From positions 1 through 64,000 of the forward strand of contig NZ_AMSG01000010.1 of NCBI RefSeq assembly GCF_000300875.1: a DNA stretch of 64,000 bases, read 5' to 3'. Numbering within the stretch: position 1 is the first letter of the stretch; each line of letters begins with the position of its first letter. The notes beneath the pieces are model-generated. The model was not told the origin of the DNA, searched no databases, and worked only from the letters and a program-made list of their open reading frames with translations. Of the stretch, positions 45,942 through 54,665 are shown one piece after another. Origin of the DNA: Galbibacter marinus. Its GTDB lineage: Bacteria > Bacteroidota > Bacteroidia > Flavobacteriales > Flavobacteriaceae. Both the position numbers and the translations under genes were made by a program.

Positions 45942-46466
45942 ATGAACTGGTGTTTTATTATTCCTTTAATTGTCGGCCTAATATGTGCTCTGTTGGGGTA
46001 TTTATTAGGAAAGCAATCGGCCCCTTCCACTACAAAGGTTATTAAAGACGTTGATAACACACAAGTGTTAAAATGGAGGCAGAAATATGCAGACTTAGAA
46101 GGGCAATTGGCCGAATGTAGAAAATCATTAGAATTAGAAAGGGAGATGGACTCTGTTGGAAGTGTCTTACCTTTTGATGCGGCTAAGGTGAAGGCTGTAT
46201 TTGGTAAAAAAGTTAGACAGGACGATCTTAAAATTATAGAAGGTATAGGGCCAAAAATCGAAGAGCTTTTCCACAATAACGGTATTAAAACTTGGAAGGA
46301 TCTTTCAGAAACTACTGTACTACGATGCAAGAAAATATTAAAATCAGGCGGAAAGGCCTTTGAAATACACAGACCAGATACCTGGCCTAAACAAGCAGAG
46401 ATGGCTTATAACGGTCTTTGGGAGGAATTAAGGCAATGGCAAAAAACCCTTGATGGTGGCCGATAA
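45942..46466 (+). CDS. Membrane-anchored helix-hairpin-helix protein
   Basis: 174 aa. An N-terminal membrane helix (WCFIIPLIVGLICALLGYLL, ~3-22) is followed by a short coiled-coil-like stretch (~40-70, QKYADLEGQLAECRKSLELE). A C-terminal helix-hairpin-helix domain (~93-165) has DDLKIIEGIGPKIEELFHNN and GGKAFEIHRPDTWPKQ. This domain is related to the HhH of ribosomal L21/L27-linked 'flap endonuclease-like' proteins that bind DNA non-specifically. Exact role unknown. It is 21 bp after the OmpA-type gene, a pairing I have met in other flavobacteria. Confidence 0.75.
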   Translation: MNWCFIIPLIVGLICALLGYLLGKQSAPSTTKVIKDVDNTQVLKWRQKYADLEGQLAECRKSLELEREMDSVGSVLPFDAAKVKAVFGKKVRQDDLKIIEGIGPKIEELFHNNGIKTWKDLSETTVLRCKKILKSGGKAFEIHRPDTWPKQAEMAYNGLWEELRQWQKTLDGGR

Positions 46467-46497
46467 GATTTTTAACGTAGACTAACCAACCAATTTG

Positions 46498-46530
46498 AAA
46501 AGGACATTGTTTAATAGATGATGTCTTTTT
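46498..46530 (+). terminator. Hairpin between the HhH gene and the phosphatase
   Basis: AAAAGGACAT and ATGTCTTTTT pair over 10 positions (one G-U) around a 13-nt loop; T-runs on both strands suit convergent genes. Confidence 0.65.
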
Positions 46531-47267
46531 TAATTTCTGCCAATCTCATCGGGATAAAGCGTGTTTACATTATCGCTTTGCCAGAATTCTTTAGTATCGA
46601 CATCCATAATAGTCAACGGGCTCTTATATGCCGCGCCAGTGTCTACATTCCAGACCTTGTCCATTTGAATAGGCGTTGTCTGATTAAGGCGGATTGTGGG
46701 GGTGTGGCCAATAAAAATTTCCGCGTAGTGTCGAAGTCGTTGTGGGTAAAGCAAGTCATCTTCATTAAGTGATTTATCCATAGCAAGGACCATTTCCCAA
46801 AGTGAGCGATCCCAATATACCATTTCTGGGAAATACTCGTTTGAAACTCCGTGGATATTTGAGAAACCTGCGTGAACAAACAACCTGTTTTGCTTATCGA
46901 TGTGGTAGTAATCTAGGTTTTCGAAAAAACGAAGATGTATATTCAAAGTGGTTCTGTCGATCTTGTCGTAGGCATCTAGGGTAGCTTGACCGCCATGAAG
47001 GAGCCAATTTTGATTGTACTTTTTGGTTTGTTGCCACTCTAAAAATAATGCGTCGTGATTCCCTTTTATAAAAATGCAGTTATGGGTATTATTTAATTGA
47101 ATCAAGGTGTTGATAACCTCTGGTGATTCACTCCAACCATCTACATAGTCTCCCAAAAATATCAAGGTTTCCTCAGGTTTAACCTCAGCGCGCTTAAGTA
47201 CTTGTATGAGTGCTTTGTTTGCGCCATGTATATCACCTATAACAAATGTTCTGTTTTGTTTAGACAT
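46530..47267 (-). CDS. Metallophosphoesterase (serine/threonine protein phosphatase-like)
   Basis: 245 aa, cytosolic. PPP-family calcineurin-like fold with all core motifs: GDIHGANKAL (metal His/Asp), GDYVDGW, KGNHDALFLEW, a His in FVHAGFS, and a C-terminal IGHTPT. Substrates of bacterial members include phosphoproteins and diadenosine tetraphosphate; nothing here picks one. It is alone on its strand, behind a hairpin. Confidence 0.9.
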   Translation of the reverse strand: MSKQNRTFVIGDIHGANKALIQVLKRAEVKPEETLIFLGDYVDGWSESPEVINTLIQLNNTHNCIFIKGNHDALFLEWQQTKKYNQNWLLHGGQATLDAYDKIDRTTLNIHLRFFENLDYYHIDKQNRLFVHAGFSNIHGVSNEYFPEMVYWDRSLWEMVLAMDKSLNEDDLLYPQRLRHYAEIFIGHTPTIRLNQTTPIQMDKVWNVDTGAAYKSPLTIMDVDTKEFWQSDNVNTLYPDEIGRN

Positions 47268-47382
47268 GTAATATCAAATTTTATGGAAATTTAAGCTTTA
47301 GTGTAGAAACGACCTTAGGAAAACACAAAAATTACCAAAAACCGTGGAAAAGAAAAGCAATCTTAGTGATCAAACCGAGTTT

Positions 47383-48519
47383 TTAAGCATACTGGACTTT
47401 GCGCAAAATACGCAAGGCTTCCTTTAAGGATTTGTAGGTCATACGATCATAGGCTTTTACATACCATCGGTAATCCTCAAGCATTTGTTTGGCGCCACTA
47501 AAACCGTTTAAATAGCATATCAAATGAGTAGCAGGAATGTTTTTTAGATCTTTTTCGTCCTGAGTACTTAAAGGCAGTTTCTTTTTAAGTTTTTCCAAAA
47601 TAGTGTTGTTGGTATTGAAAATATGATAGAGCATTTTACGATCATATAGTGGCGGATCAAAGATCAAGGTGCTATCTATTTTATAAGAGCCATTGTCATT
47701 GAATTGGATTTCCACTTTTTCCAAAGGATAAAGCTGCTTGTTGTTATGTAGGCCAAGTTGTAGATATTCGGTAATGGAGAAATGGTGTTCATCGATTTCA
47801 ATTTGTACCTCATCAAGTGCTGAATAAAAAAGTTTTACCTGCTCATTGATAAGTTCGATGTCTACACGGGAATAATACTTCTCCTCTCCAATTTTTTTTT
47901 CAATTCCAGCCCAGCAAACTATAAATTGTTCTTTAAAAACTTTGTACTTGGGATTCAGGGCAGCATGTCGGTTGACTATAAAATCAATCACCCCATCTAA
48001 GGTGAGTTCGATATTGTTTTTAGCATGTCGTTCGATTTCCGCTACAATAGCAGAATTGGTGTCTTTGATTTCAATGTCGAAAACCTTGGGCATGCTAATG
48101 CTACCATCTCTAAAAAACACTGTTCCTCCCCAGTATTTCCAAATATTTTTACGAAGTGCAGCCAGTTTTCCAGAGGAGCGTATGGTTACAAGACCTACTA
48201 CCTTATCTTCCGGAAGATCCGGAAAACGAATGTTTTCATATGCGATCATTGGGGGATTTTGAATATAGGCATTCACAAGATTTTGGATCTTACTATCATC
48301 AAAAAAATCAACCCCTACAATACTGTTATCCTCATCCTCAACACCAATTACTATAAAAGAGTTGTTTTTGGGATTAGAGTTAGCCAAAGCACATATGTGC
48401 TTGATAAACTTTGCCTTGCCTTGTTTGTCCCCAATGTTGATAAACCTTTTCTTGTCATAAAAACTATTCTCATCATTATGAGCAAGTAAATTTTTAATTA
48501 AAAGTCGTTTATTAATCAT
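47383..48519 (-). CDS. AlbA_2 (Schlafen-type) domain protein
   Basis: 378 aa. The N-terminal ~130 residues form an AlbA_2/Schlafen-like nucleic-acid/ATP-binding domain: KHICALANSNPKNNSFIVIG (the usual A.AN..GG.I.IGV pattern) and GVEDEDNSIVGVDFF. The remaining ~240 residues are a Bacteroidota-type extension (DUF5929-like) with a Lys-rich helix KLKKKLPLSTQDEKDL. Often annotated as 'ATP-binding protein'. Function unknown: some AlbA_2 proteins are regulators, others lie in defence loci, but no defence genes are adjacent. It has a well-formed promoter. Confidence 0.8.
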   Translation of the reverse strand: MINKRLLIKNLLAHNDENSFYDKKRFINIGDKQGKAKFIKHICALANSNPKNNSFIVIGVEDEDNSIVGVDFFDDSKIQNLVNAYIQNPPMIAYENIRFPDLPEDKVVGLVTIRSSGKLAALRKNIWKYWGGTVFFRDGSISMPKVFDIEIKDTNSAIVAEIERHAKNNIELTLDGVIDFIVNRHAALNPKYKVFKEQFIVCWAGIEKKIGEEKYYSRVDIELINEQVKLFYSALDEVQIEIDEHHFSITEYLQLGLHNNKQLYPLEKVEIQFNDNGSYKIDSTLIFDPPLYDRKMLYHIFNTNNTILEKLKKKLPLSTQDEKDLKNIPATHLICYLNGFSGAKQMLEDYRWYVKAYDRMTYKSLKEALRILRKVQYA

Positions 48520-48547
48520 GTTTGTAGCAAGGGTTTCCTTTTGCTCT

Positions 48548-48578
48548 TAAATATAGGACGTTACGATTTACGTACAAA
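48548..48578 (-). promoter_or_regulatory. Promoter for the AlbA_2 gene
   Basis: On the minus strand TTTG (48575-48578) is followed by exactly 19 nt and TATATTTA (48548-48555), one base from TAnnTTTG. Expected start about 20 nt before the ATG at 48519. One of the best -33/-7 pairs in the window. Confidence 0.5.
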
Positions 48579-48613
48579 AAGATTTAACCTTTTTTGATTT
48601 TTTTGGATTTAAA

Positions 48614-49372
48614 TCAAAGCAACTTTTTGTTTACTATAGTACTGCTGGCTTGGTCGGTTGGCATCACGATTAAATCAGCGATATTGACATGCGCCGGGCG
48701 ACTTACGGTAAAATAAATAATTTCTGCAACATCCTCTGCTGTAAGGGGTGTGTAACCCTGATATACTTGTTTTGCCCTATCACGGTCTCCTTTAAAGCGA
48801 ACTTCACTAAATTCAGTTTCGACCAGTCCAGGGTTTATGGCACCAACGCGTATGCCATATTGATTAAGATCAATTCGCATGGCCTGGTTAATGGCATCCA
48901 CGGCATGCTTACTTGCACAATATACATTGCCCCCTGGATATACTTCCTTGCCAGCGGTTGAACCAATATTGATAATTTGACCTGTGTTGTTTTTAATCAT
49001 CGAGGGAATAATGGCCTTACTTATATAGAGTAATCCTTTTACATTAATATCCATCATAGCATCCCAATCATCAATATCTCCCTGGTCGATTGGAGAAAGA
49101 CCATGAGCATTTCCAGCATTGTTAATTAATATATCAATTTTAGAAAACTCTTCTGGCAACGAATCATATGCTTTAAATACAGCGCTTTTATCTCGAATAT
49201 CAAAATCGAGAACATGAATATCTACTTTAGCTCGGAGCTGTTTTTGTAGTTTTTCTAACCGTTCCTTGCGTCGTCCACATATAATAAGGTTAATGCCGTT
49301 ATCGGCAAATATCCTAGCTGTGGCTCTTCCAATACCACTACTTGCTCCTGTAATTAAGGCCGTTTTGCGCAT
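48614..49372 (-). CDS. Short-chain dehydrogenase/reductase (YdfG-like)
   Basis: 252-aa classical SDR. Cofactor loop TGASSGIGRATARIF near residue 8, NNAGNAHG, catalytic Ser in NIGSTAGKE, and YCASKHAVDAI (YxxxK). CGRRKERLEKLQ after beta-2 has the arginines of NADP(H) users. It is closest to the NADP-dependent 3-hydroxy acid/serine dehydrogenase (YdfG) group, with PGLVETEFSEVRFKGD. Substrate not fixed by sequence. It is 71 bp downstream of the saccharopine dehydrogenase-like gene, same strand. Confidence 0.9.
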   Translation of the reverse strand: MRKTALITGASSGIGRATARIFADNGINLIICGRRKERLEKLQKQLRAKVDIHVLDFDIRDKSAVFKAYDSLPEEFSKIDILINNAGNAHGLSPIDQGDIDDWDAMMDINVKGLLYISKAIIPSMIKNNTGQIINIGSTAGKEVYPGGNVYCASKHAVDAINQAMRIDLNQYGIRVGAINPGLVETEFSEVRFKGDRDRAKQVYQGYTPLTAEDVAEIIYFTVSRPAHVNIADLIVMPTDQASSTIVNKKLL

Positions 49373-49443
49373 TCGAATTTGTATTTAAAAGTTCGTTATT
49401 GCAAGTTAGGTATTAGAAAAATTATAACCTTCCAAACTCTAAT

Positions 49444-50820
49444 TTAAATTGTGCGGGCGTCTTTTAAAGGATTGTATCCGATATAAGGAACTTCTTTTTC
49501 TTTAAATATAATGTCGTGATTTTCTAGTTCTTCGAGAATGGGCTGATACACATTTTTTAAAATTGGAATAATAACCCCAGTGGTGGTAATTTGTTTGTTG
49601 AGAATTTTTAACGCGGCGATACCTAAGGGTAATCCTACGGTTTTTGCCATAGCAGTGTATTTGGTGTCCTTCCCAATGGCTACCATGCTCGAATCAATCT
49701 GATGGTTATTACCTTCTAGCTCGTACCCGAACTTATGATACATCACAATCATATCTTTATCATCCTTATCTAAGGTCCATTTTTCTTCCAGTATCTTTTG
49801 AAGGGCTTGTGCTGGAGTGGCATTTACAATACCTATTGTCTTTTGTTGATTAAACAAGTCGAGTTCGGTTAATTTTCCCCACATAATATCGTCTTGATCT
49901 ATTTTTAAATAATGCCGTAGTTTGAGCTCTACTGAATCCGTTGGAGAATAGGGCAAAAATGTATTTATAAACTCCCGATAGGTCATACGCTCTGAATTAT
50001 CCAAGGTATACGAATCATCAGTAAGACCTAATTGTACAAACATATCCCAGGCTTTGGAGAAGCCCACCCTTCTAATTGTACCCCTAAATAAGGTGAGGGT
50101 ATCTTTAAGTCCGTATGCATTTCGGTATTTTAAAGAATCTCTATTGGCGTACACCTCAAATTTCCCATAATTTTCGATATCTATAAATTCGGTTCTTCTA
50201 AAGAGTCTGTGATAAGGGATGTATTTGAATTTTCCTTCTTGTATAAATTTAGCGGTTCCACCTTGGCCTGCCACCACTACATTGCGTGGATTCCAAGTAA
50301 ACTTATAGTTCCATAGGTTGGTATCACTCTCTGGAGCAACTAACCCACCCGTAGAGGATTCGAACATTAACATTTTCCCGCCTTTAGATCGAATTTCATC
50401 AATGACCTTCATGGCACTCATGTGATCTATGCCAGGGTCTACTCCAATTTCATTTAGAAATATAAGGCCTTTGTTTTTTACCTGTGAATCGAGCTGCTCC
50501 ATATCTGGGCTTACATAGGAAGCAGTAACCATATTTTTCCCATAAGCAAGACAATCTTTAGCCACCTGAATATGAAATCTTGCCGGCAGCATGGATATCA
50601 CCAAATCCGCTTTTTTTATGGCATTTACACGCTGTTGCTCATTAAAAATATCTAATTTTATAGCGGTACTAAGTGGGTGATTATTTAACAGCTCTATAGC
50701 ATTGTTTGGGTCTTTATCCCCAACTAAAATATGTAACTGTTCTTTTTCAGCGTTGCGCAGTAAGTACTGCAATAAATAGGAAGTTGATTTTCCTGCACCG
50801 ATTAGAAGAATGGTTCTCAT
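49444..50820 (-). CDS. Saccharopine dehydrogenase (L-glutamate-forming)-like protein
   Basis: 458 aa. Rossmann start MRTILLIGAGKSTSYLLQYL, NAD(P) loop GAGKST, then LVISMLPARFHI, NEIGVDPGIDHMSAM, and the C-terminal saccharopine domain with GGTAKFIQEG and TVGLPLGIAALKIL. In the saccharopine route it would release glutamate and aminoadipate semialdehyde, the substrate of ALDH7 (42080-43633). It could also run the reverse way, but no other lysine-synthesis gene is here. Followed by an SDR on the same strand. Confidence 0.88.
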   Translation of the reverse strand: MRTILLIGAGKSTSYLLQYLLRNAEKEQLHILVGDKDPNNAIELLNNHPLSTAIKLDIFNEQQRVNAIKKADLVISMLPARFHIQVAKDCLAYGKNMVTASYVSPDMEQLDSQVKNKGLIFLNEIGVDPGIDHMSAMKVIDEIRSKGGKMLMFESSTGGLVAPESDTNLWNYKFTWNPRNVVVAGQGGTAKFIQEGKFKYIPYHRLFRRTEFIDIENYGKFEVYANRDSLKYRNAYGLKDTLTLFRGTIRRVGFSKAWDMFVQLGLTDDSYTLDNSERMTYREFINTFLPYSPTDSVELKLRHYLKIDQDDIMWGKLTELDLFNQQKTIGIVNATPAQALQKILEEKWTLDKDDKDMIVMYHKFGYELEGNNHQIDSSMVAIGKDTKYTAMAKTVGLPLGIAALKILNKQITTTGVIIPILKNVYQPILEELENHDIIFKEKEVPYIGYNPLKDARTI

Positions 50821-50886
50821 AGTTTTGGTTTAAAATTTCACACTAATGTATTAAAATGTTGTATTTATAACAAAAAAAATCAAACA

Positions 50887-51276
50887 ATGAATAAAGGAAT
50901 TTTAATTACGGGTGCTGTATTCGGCGCCTTGGCGGTGATCTTAGGGGCTTTTGGTGCTCATGGTTTAAAAAATTTAGTAGACCCCGATTCGGTAAAAACT
51001 TTTGAAACAGGTGTGAAGTATCAAATGTACCACGCTTTACTTCTTCTACTTGTCGGCGGAAATACATTATTAAGTAATTCCACCAAAACTACAATAATGT
51101 ATTTGGTAATAGCTGGAATTATACTTTTTTCTGGATCGATTTATGGATTGTCTACAAATAGCTTGACGAGTTTTGATTTTAGAAAAATCGGGTTTATTAC
51201 TCCAATAGGAGGTGCTTTGTTGATTGCTGCTTGGTGTGTGTTGATTTATAAGTTTATTCAACTGAGAAATCTGTAA
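50887..51276 (+). CDS. DUF423 family membrane protein
   Basis: 129 aa with four membrane helices, the standard DUF423/YgdD size. LGAFGAHGLKNL is the family signature (after the first helix), with TFETGVKYQMYHALLLLLVG and FITPIGGALLIAAW. Function unknown; homologues are inner-membrane proteins. pckA starts 77 bp downstream. Confidence 0.9.
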   Translation: MNKGILITGAVFGALAVILGAFGAHGLKNLVDPDSVKTFETGVKYQMYHALLLLLVGGNTLLSNSTKTTIMYLVIAGIILFSGSIYGLSTNSLTSFDFRKIGFITPIGGALLIAAWCVLIYKFIQLRNL

Positions 51277-51295
51277 AAAAACACAGCCTCAAACG

Positions 51296-51323
51296 TTGTA
51301 GTTGGATTATTTTTATACATTTG
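51296..51323 (+). promoter_or_regulatory. Promoter for pckA
   Basis: TTG (51296-51298), 17 nt, then TACATTTG (51316-51323; TAnnTTTG). The ATG is at 51353, so a leader of about 23 nt. Confidence 0.45.
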
Positions 51324-51352
51324 TTGTGCAATCTAACAACAAACACAACACA

Positions 51353-52960
51353 ATGACTGAGGAAAAAACTTTAGTTACGAAAACGATTTCGTTAAAAAAA
51401 TACGGAATCGACAGCCCCTTGGTGAATTATCAATTACATCCTGAAGATTTACACGAAATTACTATCGATAATAAGATGGGTGTGGAGACTAGTTCAGGTG
51501 CCTTGGCGGTCAATACTGGAACTTTTACGGGACGTGCTCCTAAGGATCGATTTATTGTAAAGGATCAGATTACTAGTGATAAGGTATGGTGGGGAGAAAT
51601 AAACCAACCGATTTTACCCGAGAAATTTGATGCTTTGTACGATAAGATGGTAGACTATTTGTCCCTTCAAGAAATTTACGTTCGCGATTGTTATGCATGC
51701 GCTCATAAAGATTATCGAATGAACATTCGGGTAATCAATCAATACTCCTGGTGTAATCTGTTTGCCTATAATATGTTCTTGCGTCCTAGTGAGGATGAAC
51801 TAGAAAATTTTAAGGAAGACTGGTTAATCGTCAATGCACCGGAATTTAAAGCAGATCCATCTGTTAATGGTACGCGTCAAGGAAACTTCACCATTATAAA
51901 CTTTACTAAGAAGATTATATTAATTGGAGGGACTGGTTATACTGGTGAAATTAAGAAAGGTATCTTTTCGGCATTGAACTTTATACTTCCTGTTTTTAGA
52001 AACACCCTGCCGATGCATTGCAGTGCTAATGTTGGTAAGGATGAAGATGTTTCAATTTTCTTCGGGCTCTCTGGAACTGGAAAAACGACGCTTTCAGCAG
52101 ATCCTGCACGTAAACTCATAGGAGATGATGAGCATGGTTGGACCTTAGATAATCACATATTTAACTTCGAGGGTGGGTGTTACGCCAAAGTGATCAATCT
52201 CTCTGAAGAAATTGAACCTGATATTTATGGAGCTATCACTAAAGGAGCACTGTTAGAGAATGTTATAGTGGATAAACAAGCAGAGGTTGACTATACCGAT
52301 ACAAGCATTACTCAAAACACCAGGGTTAGTTACCCAATTCATCACATAAAAAATATACAAGTACCCTCCATTGGGAACAATCCGAAAAACATATTTTTTC
52401 TAACAGCCGATGCCTTCGGCGTCCTTCCTCCGATTTCGAAATTAACCCCAGGGCAGGCAGCGTATCATTTTATCTCTGGATATACGGCTAAAATCGCTGG
52501 AACAGAAGATGGAGTAACTGAACCAGTTCCTTCATTTTCCGCATGTTTTGGAGCACCTTTTATGCCGTTACACCCCACGGTTTACGCTGAGATGCTCAGT
52601 AAAAAGATAAAAGACGCCAATGTAAATGTTTGGCTAGTTAATACAGGTTGGACTGGTGGTCCGTACGGTGTAGGTTCTCGTATGAAATTAAAGTATACAA
52701 GAGCTATGATCCAGGCAGCAATGTCTGGAAAATTAGGAGCCTATTCTAGTGAAACCTATACGATTCATCCTACTTTTCTAATCGCCTATCCAAACCAATG
52801 TCCTAATGTTCCAAGTGAAGTTTTATGTCCTAAAAACACCTGGGAAGATAAGCAAGCATATGACATTAAGGCAAATGAACTCGCAAATGCGTTCAATAAG
52901 AATTTTGAAAAATTCAAAGCTTATGCCGATGAAACTATCATCAGTGGTGGACCAGCATAA
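51353..52960 (+). CDS. pckA: Phosphoenolpyruvate carboxykinase (ATP)
   Basis: Converts oxaloacetate and ATP to PEP, CO2 and ADP; gluconeogenesis; cytosolic. 535 aa from the ATG at 51353 (MTEEKTLVTKTISL). The longer frame from 51302 lies inside the promoter region and is rejected. Motifs: PEPCK-specific IGGTGYTGEIKKGIFS, P-loop GLSGTGKTTLSADP, metal/adenine region GDDEHGW, and the C-terminal WLVNTGWTGGPYGVGSRM. A strong terminator follows. Confidence 0.97.
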   Translation: MTEEKTLVTKTISLKKYGIDSPLVNYQLHPEDLHEITIDNKMGVETSSGALAVNTGTFTGRAPKDRFIVKDQITSDKVWWGEINQPILPEKFDALYDKMVDYLSLQEIYVRDCYACAHKDYRMNIRVINQYSWCNLFAYNMFLRPSEDELENFKEDWLIVNAPEFKADPSVNGTRQGNFTIINFTKKIILIGGTGYTGEIKKGIFSALNFILPVFRNTLPMHCSANVGKDEDVSIFFGLSGTGKTTLSADPARKLIGDDEHGWTLDNHIFNFEGGCYAKVINLSEEIEPDIYGAITKGALLENVIVDKQAEVDYTDTSITQNTRVSYPIHHIKNIQVPSIGNNPKNIFFLTADAFGVLPPISKLTPGQAAYHFISGYTAKIAGTEDGVTEPVPSFSACFGAPFMPLHPTVYAEMLSKKIKDANVNVWLVNTGWTGGPYGVGSRMKLKYTRAMIQAAMSGKLGAYSSETYTIHPTFLIAYPNQCPNVPSEVLCPKNTWEDKQAYDIKANELANAFNKNFEKFKAYADETIISGGPA

Positions 52961-53012
52961 GTCACAATAAAGGGAGTGAAGCGCCTCCCTAGCTTGCCAA
53001 ATAGTTAGTAGT

Positions 53013-53040
53013 AAGGCCTCTGTTTATTCAGAGGCTTTTT
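53013..53040 (+). terminator. Bidirectional terminator between pckA and radA
   Basis: AAGGCCTCTG, loop TTTATT and CAGAGGCTTT with a following T-run; a 7-bp core plus one G-U and two A-T pairs. Confidence 0.8.
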
Positions 53041-54404
53041 TATCCAAATAAAAAAGACACTAAATCTTCGATTTTACTTACTCTCTGTATTTGTATAGTT
53101 GTTTTCTTTAAGGTGATTTTACTTTGTTTGGATACAAAAATCCGAGTAAATCCTAATTTTTCAGCCTCTATTATCCTAGCCTCCACACGCTGGACTGGCC
53201 TAATTTCACCAGCAAGTCCAACTTCGGCTGCGAAACAATTATCCTTCTCGAGCGCAATATCTTCGTTACTTGAAAGTATCGCAGCAATAACGGCCAGGTC
53301 TAAGGCTGGGTCATCGATGGAAATACCTCCTGTTATATTTAAAAAGACATCCTTAGCTCCAAGTCTGAAGCCAGCTCTTTTTTCTAAAACCGCAAGAAGC
53401 ATATTAAGACGTTTTGCATTAAATCCTGTGGTACTTCTTTGTGGAGTCCCATAGACAGCGGTACTTACCAAAGCTTGAATCTCAACCATCAGTGGACGCA
53501 TTCCTTCTAAGGTTGCAGAGATGGCTGTACCTGATAACTCCTGATCTGTTTTGGATATTAGAAGTTCTGAAGGATTGGTTACCTCTCTTAACCCGCTACC
53601 TAACATTTCATATATACCCAACTCAGATGTCGACCCAAAACGATTTTTTAAGGCACGCACAATTCGGTAAACATGGTTGCGATCTCCTTCGAATTGTAAA
53701 ACCGTGTCCACCATATGCTCCAAAATCTTAGGCCCTGCAATATGTCCGTCTTTGGTAATATGCCCAATTAGAATTACTGGAGTATTTGATTGTTTGGCAA
53801 ACTTAATTAGCTCGGAGGTACATTCTCTTATTTGACTAATACTCCCTGCTGAGGATTCAATAAAATCTGTTTGAAGGGTTTGAATAGAATCAATAATAAG
53901 AATATCGGGATCCATGCCTTCTATTTGTCTAAATATATTTTGTGTTTTGGTCTCTGTTAGAATAAAACAATTTTCACTCTCGGGATGAATACGCTGAGCA
54001 CGCATCTTGATTTGCTTTTGGCTTTCCTCTCCTGAGACGTATAAGGTTTTAAAGGGAAGTTTTAGTGCTATTTGAAGTAGTAAGGTACTTTTTCCGATTC
54101 CAGGCTCTCCACCTAATAAGGTTACGGAGCCAGGAACGACTCCTCCGCCTAAAACACGGTCAAGTTCAGAACTTCCCGTTGCCATACGCATTTCCTGGCT
54201 CCCGTCAATTTCATGCACTAGAAGTGGCTTTGCAAGACGCTTGGATGAAGAATCTGTGGGTTTCCACCCAGACTTATTATCCTCCTTTTGAATAATTTCT
54301 TCTACTAAAGTATTCCACTGTTTACATGAAGAACATTGCCCTTGCCATTTAGCAGATTGGGCACCGCAATTTTGACAGTAAAAGGTCGTTTTAAGTTTAG
54401 CCAT
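53040..54404 (-). CDS. radA: DNA repair protein RadA
   Basis: RecA-like DnaB-type helicase that helps branch migration in recombinational repair. 454 aa from the ATG at 54404 (MAKLKTTFYCQNCG); a frame from 54425 adds seven. N-terminal zinc ribbon CQNCG...CSSCKQW (four Cys), Walker A GGEPGIGKST (~100), the family KNRFGSTSELGIYEM (KNRFG) loop, and a C-terminal Lon-like domain (~290-454) with VLEKRAGFRLGAKDVFLNI. The stop lies in the pckA terminator. Confidence 0.96.
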   Translation of the reverse strand: MAKLKTTFYCQNCGAQSAKWQGQCSSCKQWNTLVEEIIQKEDNKSGWKPTDSSSKRLAKPLLVHEIDGSQEMRMATGSSELDRVLGGGVVPGSVTLLGGEPGIGKSTLLLQIALKLPFKTLYVSGEESQKQIKMRAQRIHPESENCFILTETKTQNIFRQIEGMDPDILIIDSIQTLQTDFIESSAGSISQIRECTSELIKFAKQSNTPVILIGHITKDGHIAGPKILEHMVDTVLQFEGDRNHVYRIVRALKNRFGSTSELGIYEMLGSGLREVTNPSELLISKTDQELSGTAISATLEGMRPLMVEIQALVSTAVYGTPQRSTTGFNAKRLNMLLAVLEKRAGFRLGAKDVFLNITGGISIDDPALDLAVIAAILSSNEDIALEKDNCFAAEVGLAGEIRPVQRVEARIIEAEKLGFTRIFVSKQSKITLKKTTIQIQRVSKIEDLVSFLFG

Positions 54405-54665
54405 CCTTTGATTTTTAAAACTCAAAGGTACAAATTAACTAAAAGTAGTTATGGATTAATTGTTTTGGTTAATTACTAGAAAATCGAACTTTTTTGAAAA
54501 GCTAGATAGATTAGAATTCTTATAACTTCTTAATTGTAAGTATGATAGTTTAGGTGATAAGTTTAGCGAATCCAAATACAAATCTAAAAAATGTATTATG
54601 TCCGTATATATACTGAAGCATTTTTTATCAAACGTATTATTAATTCATTTTTAAAATTAATTTTT

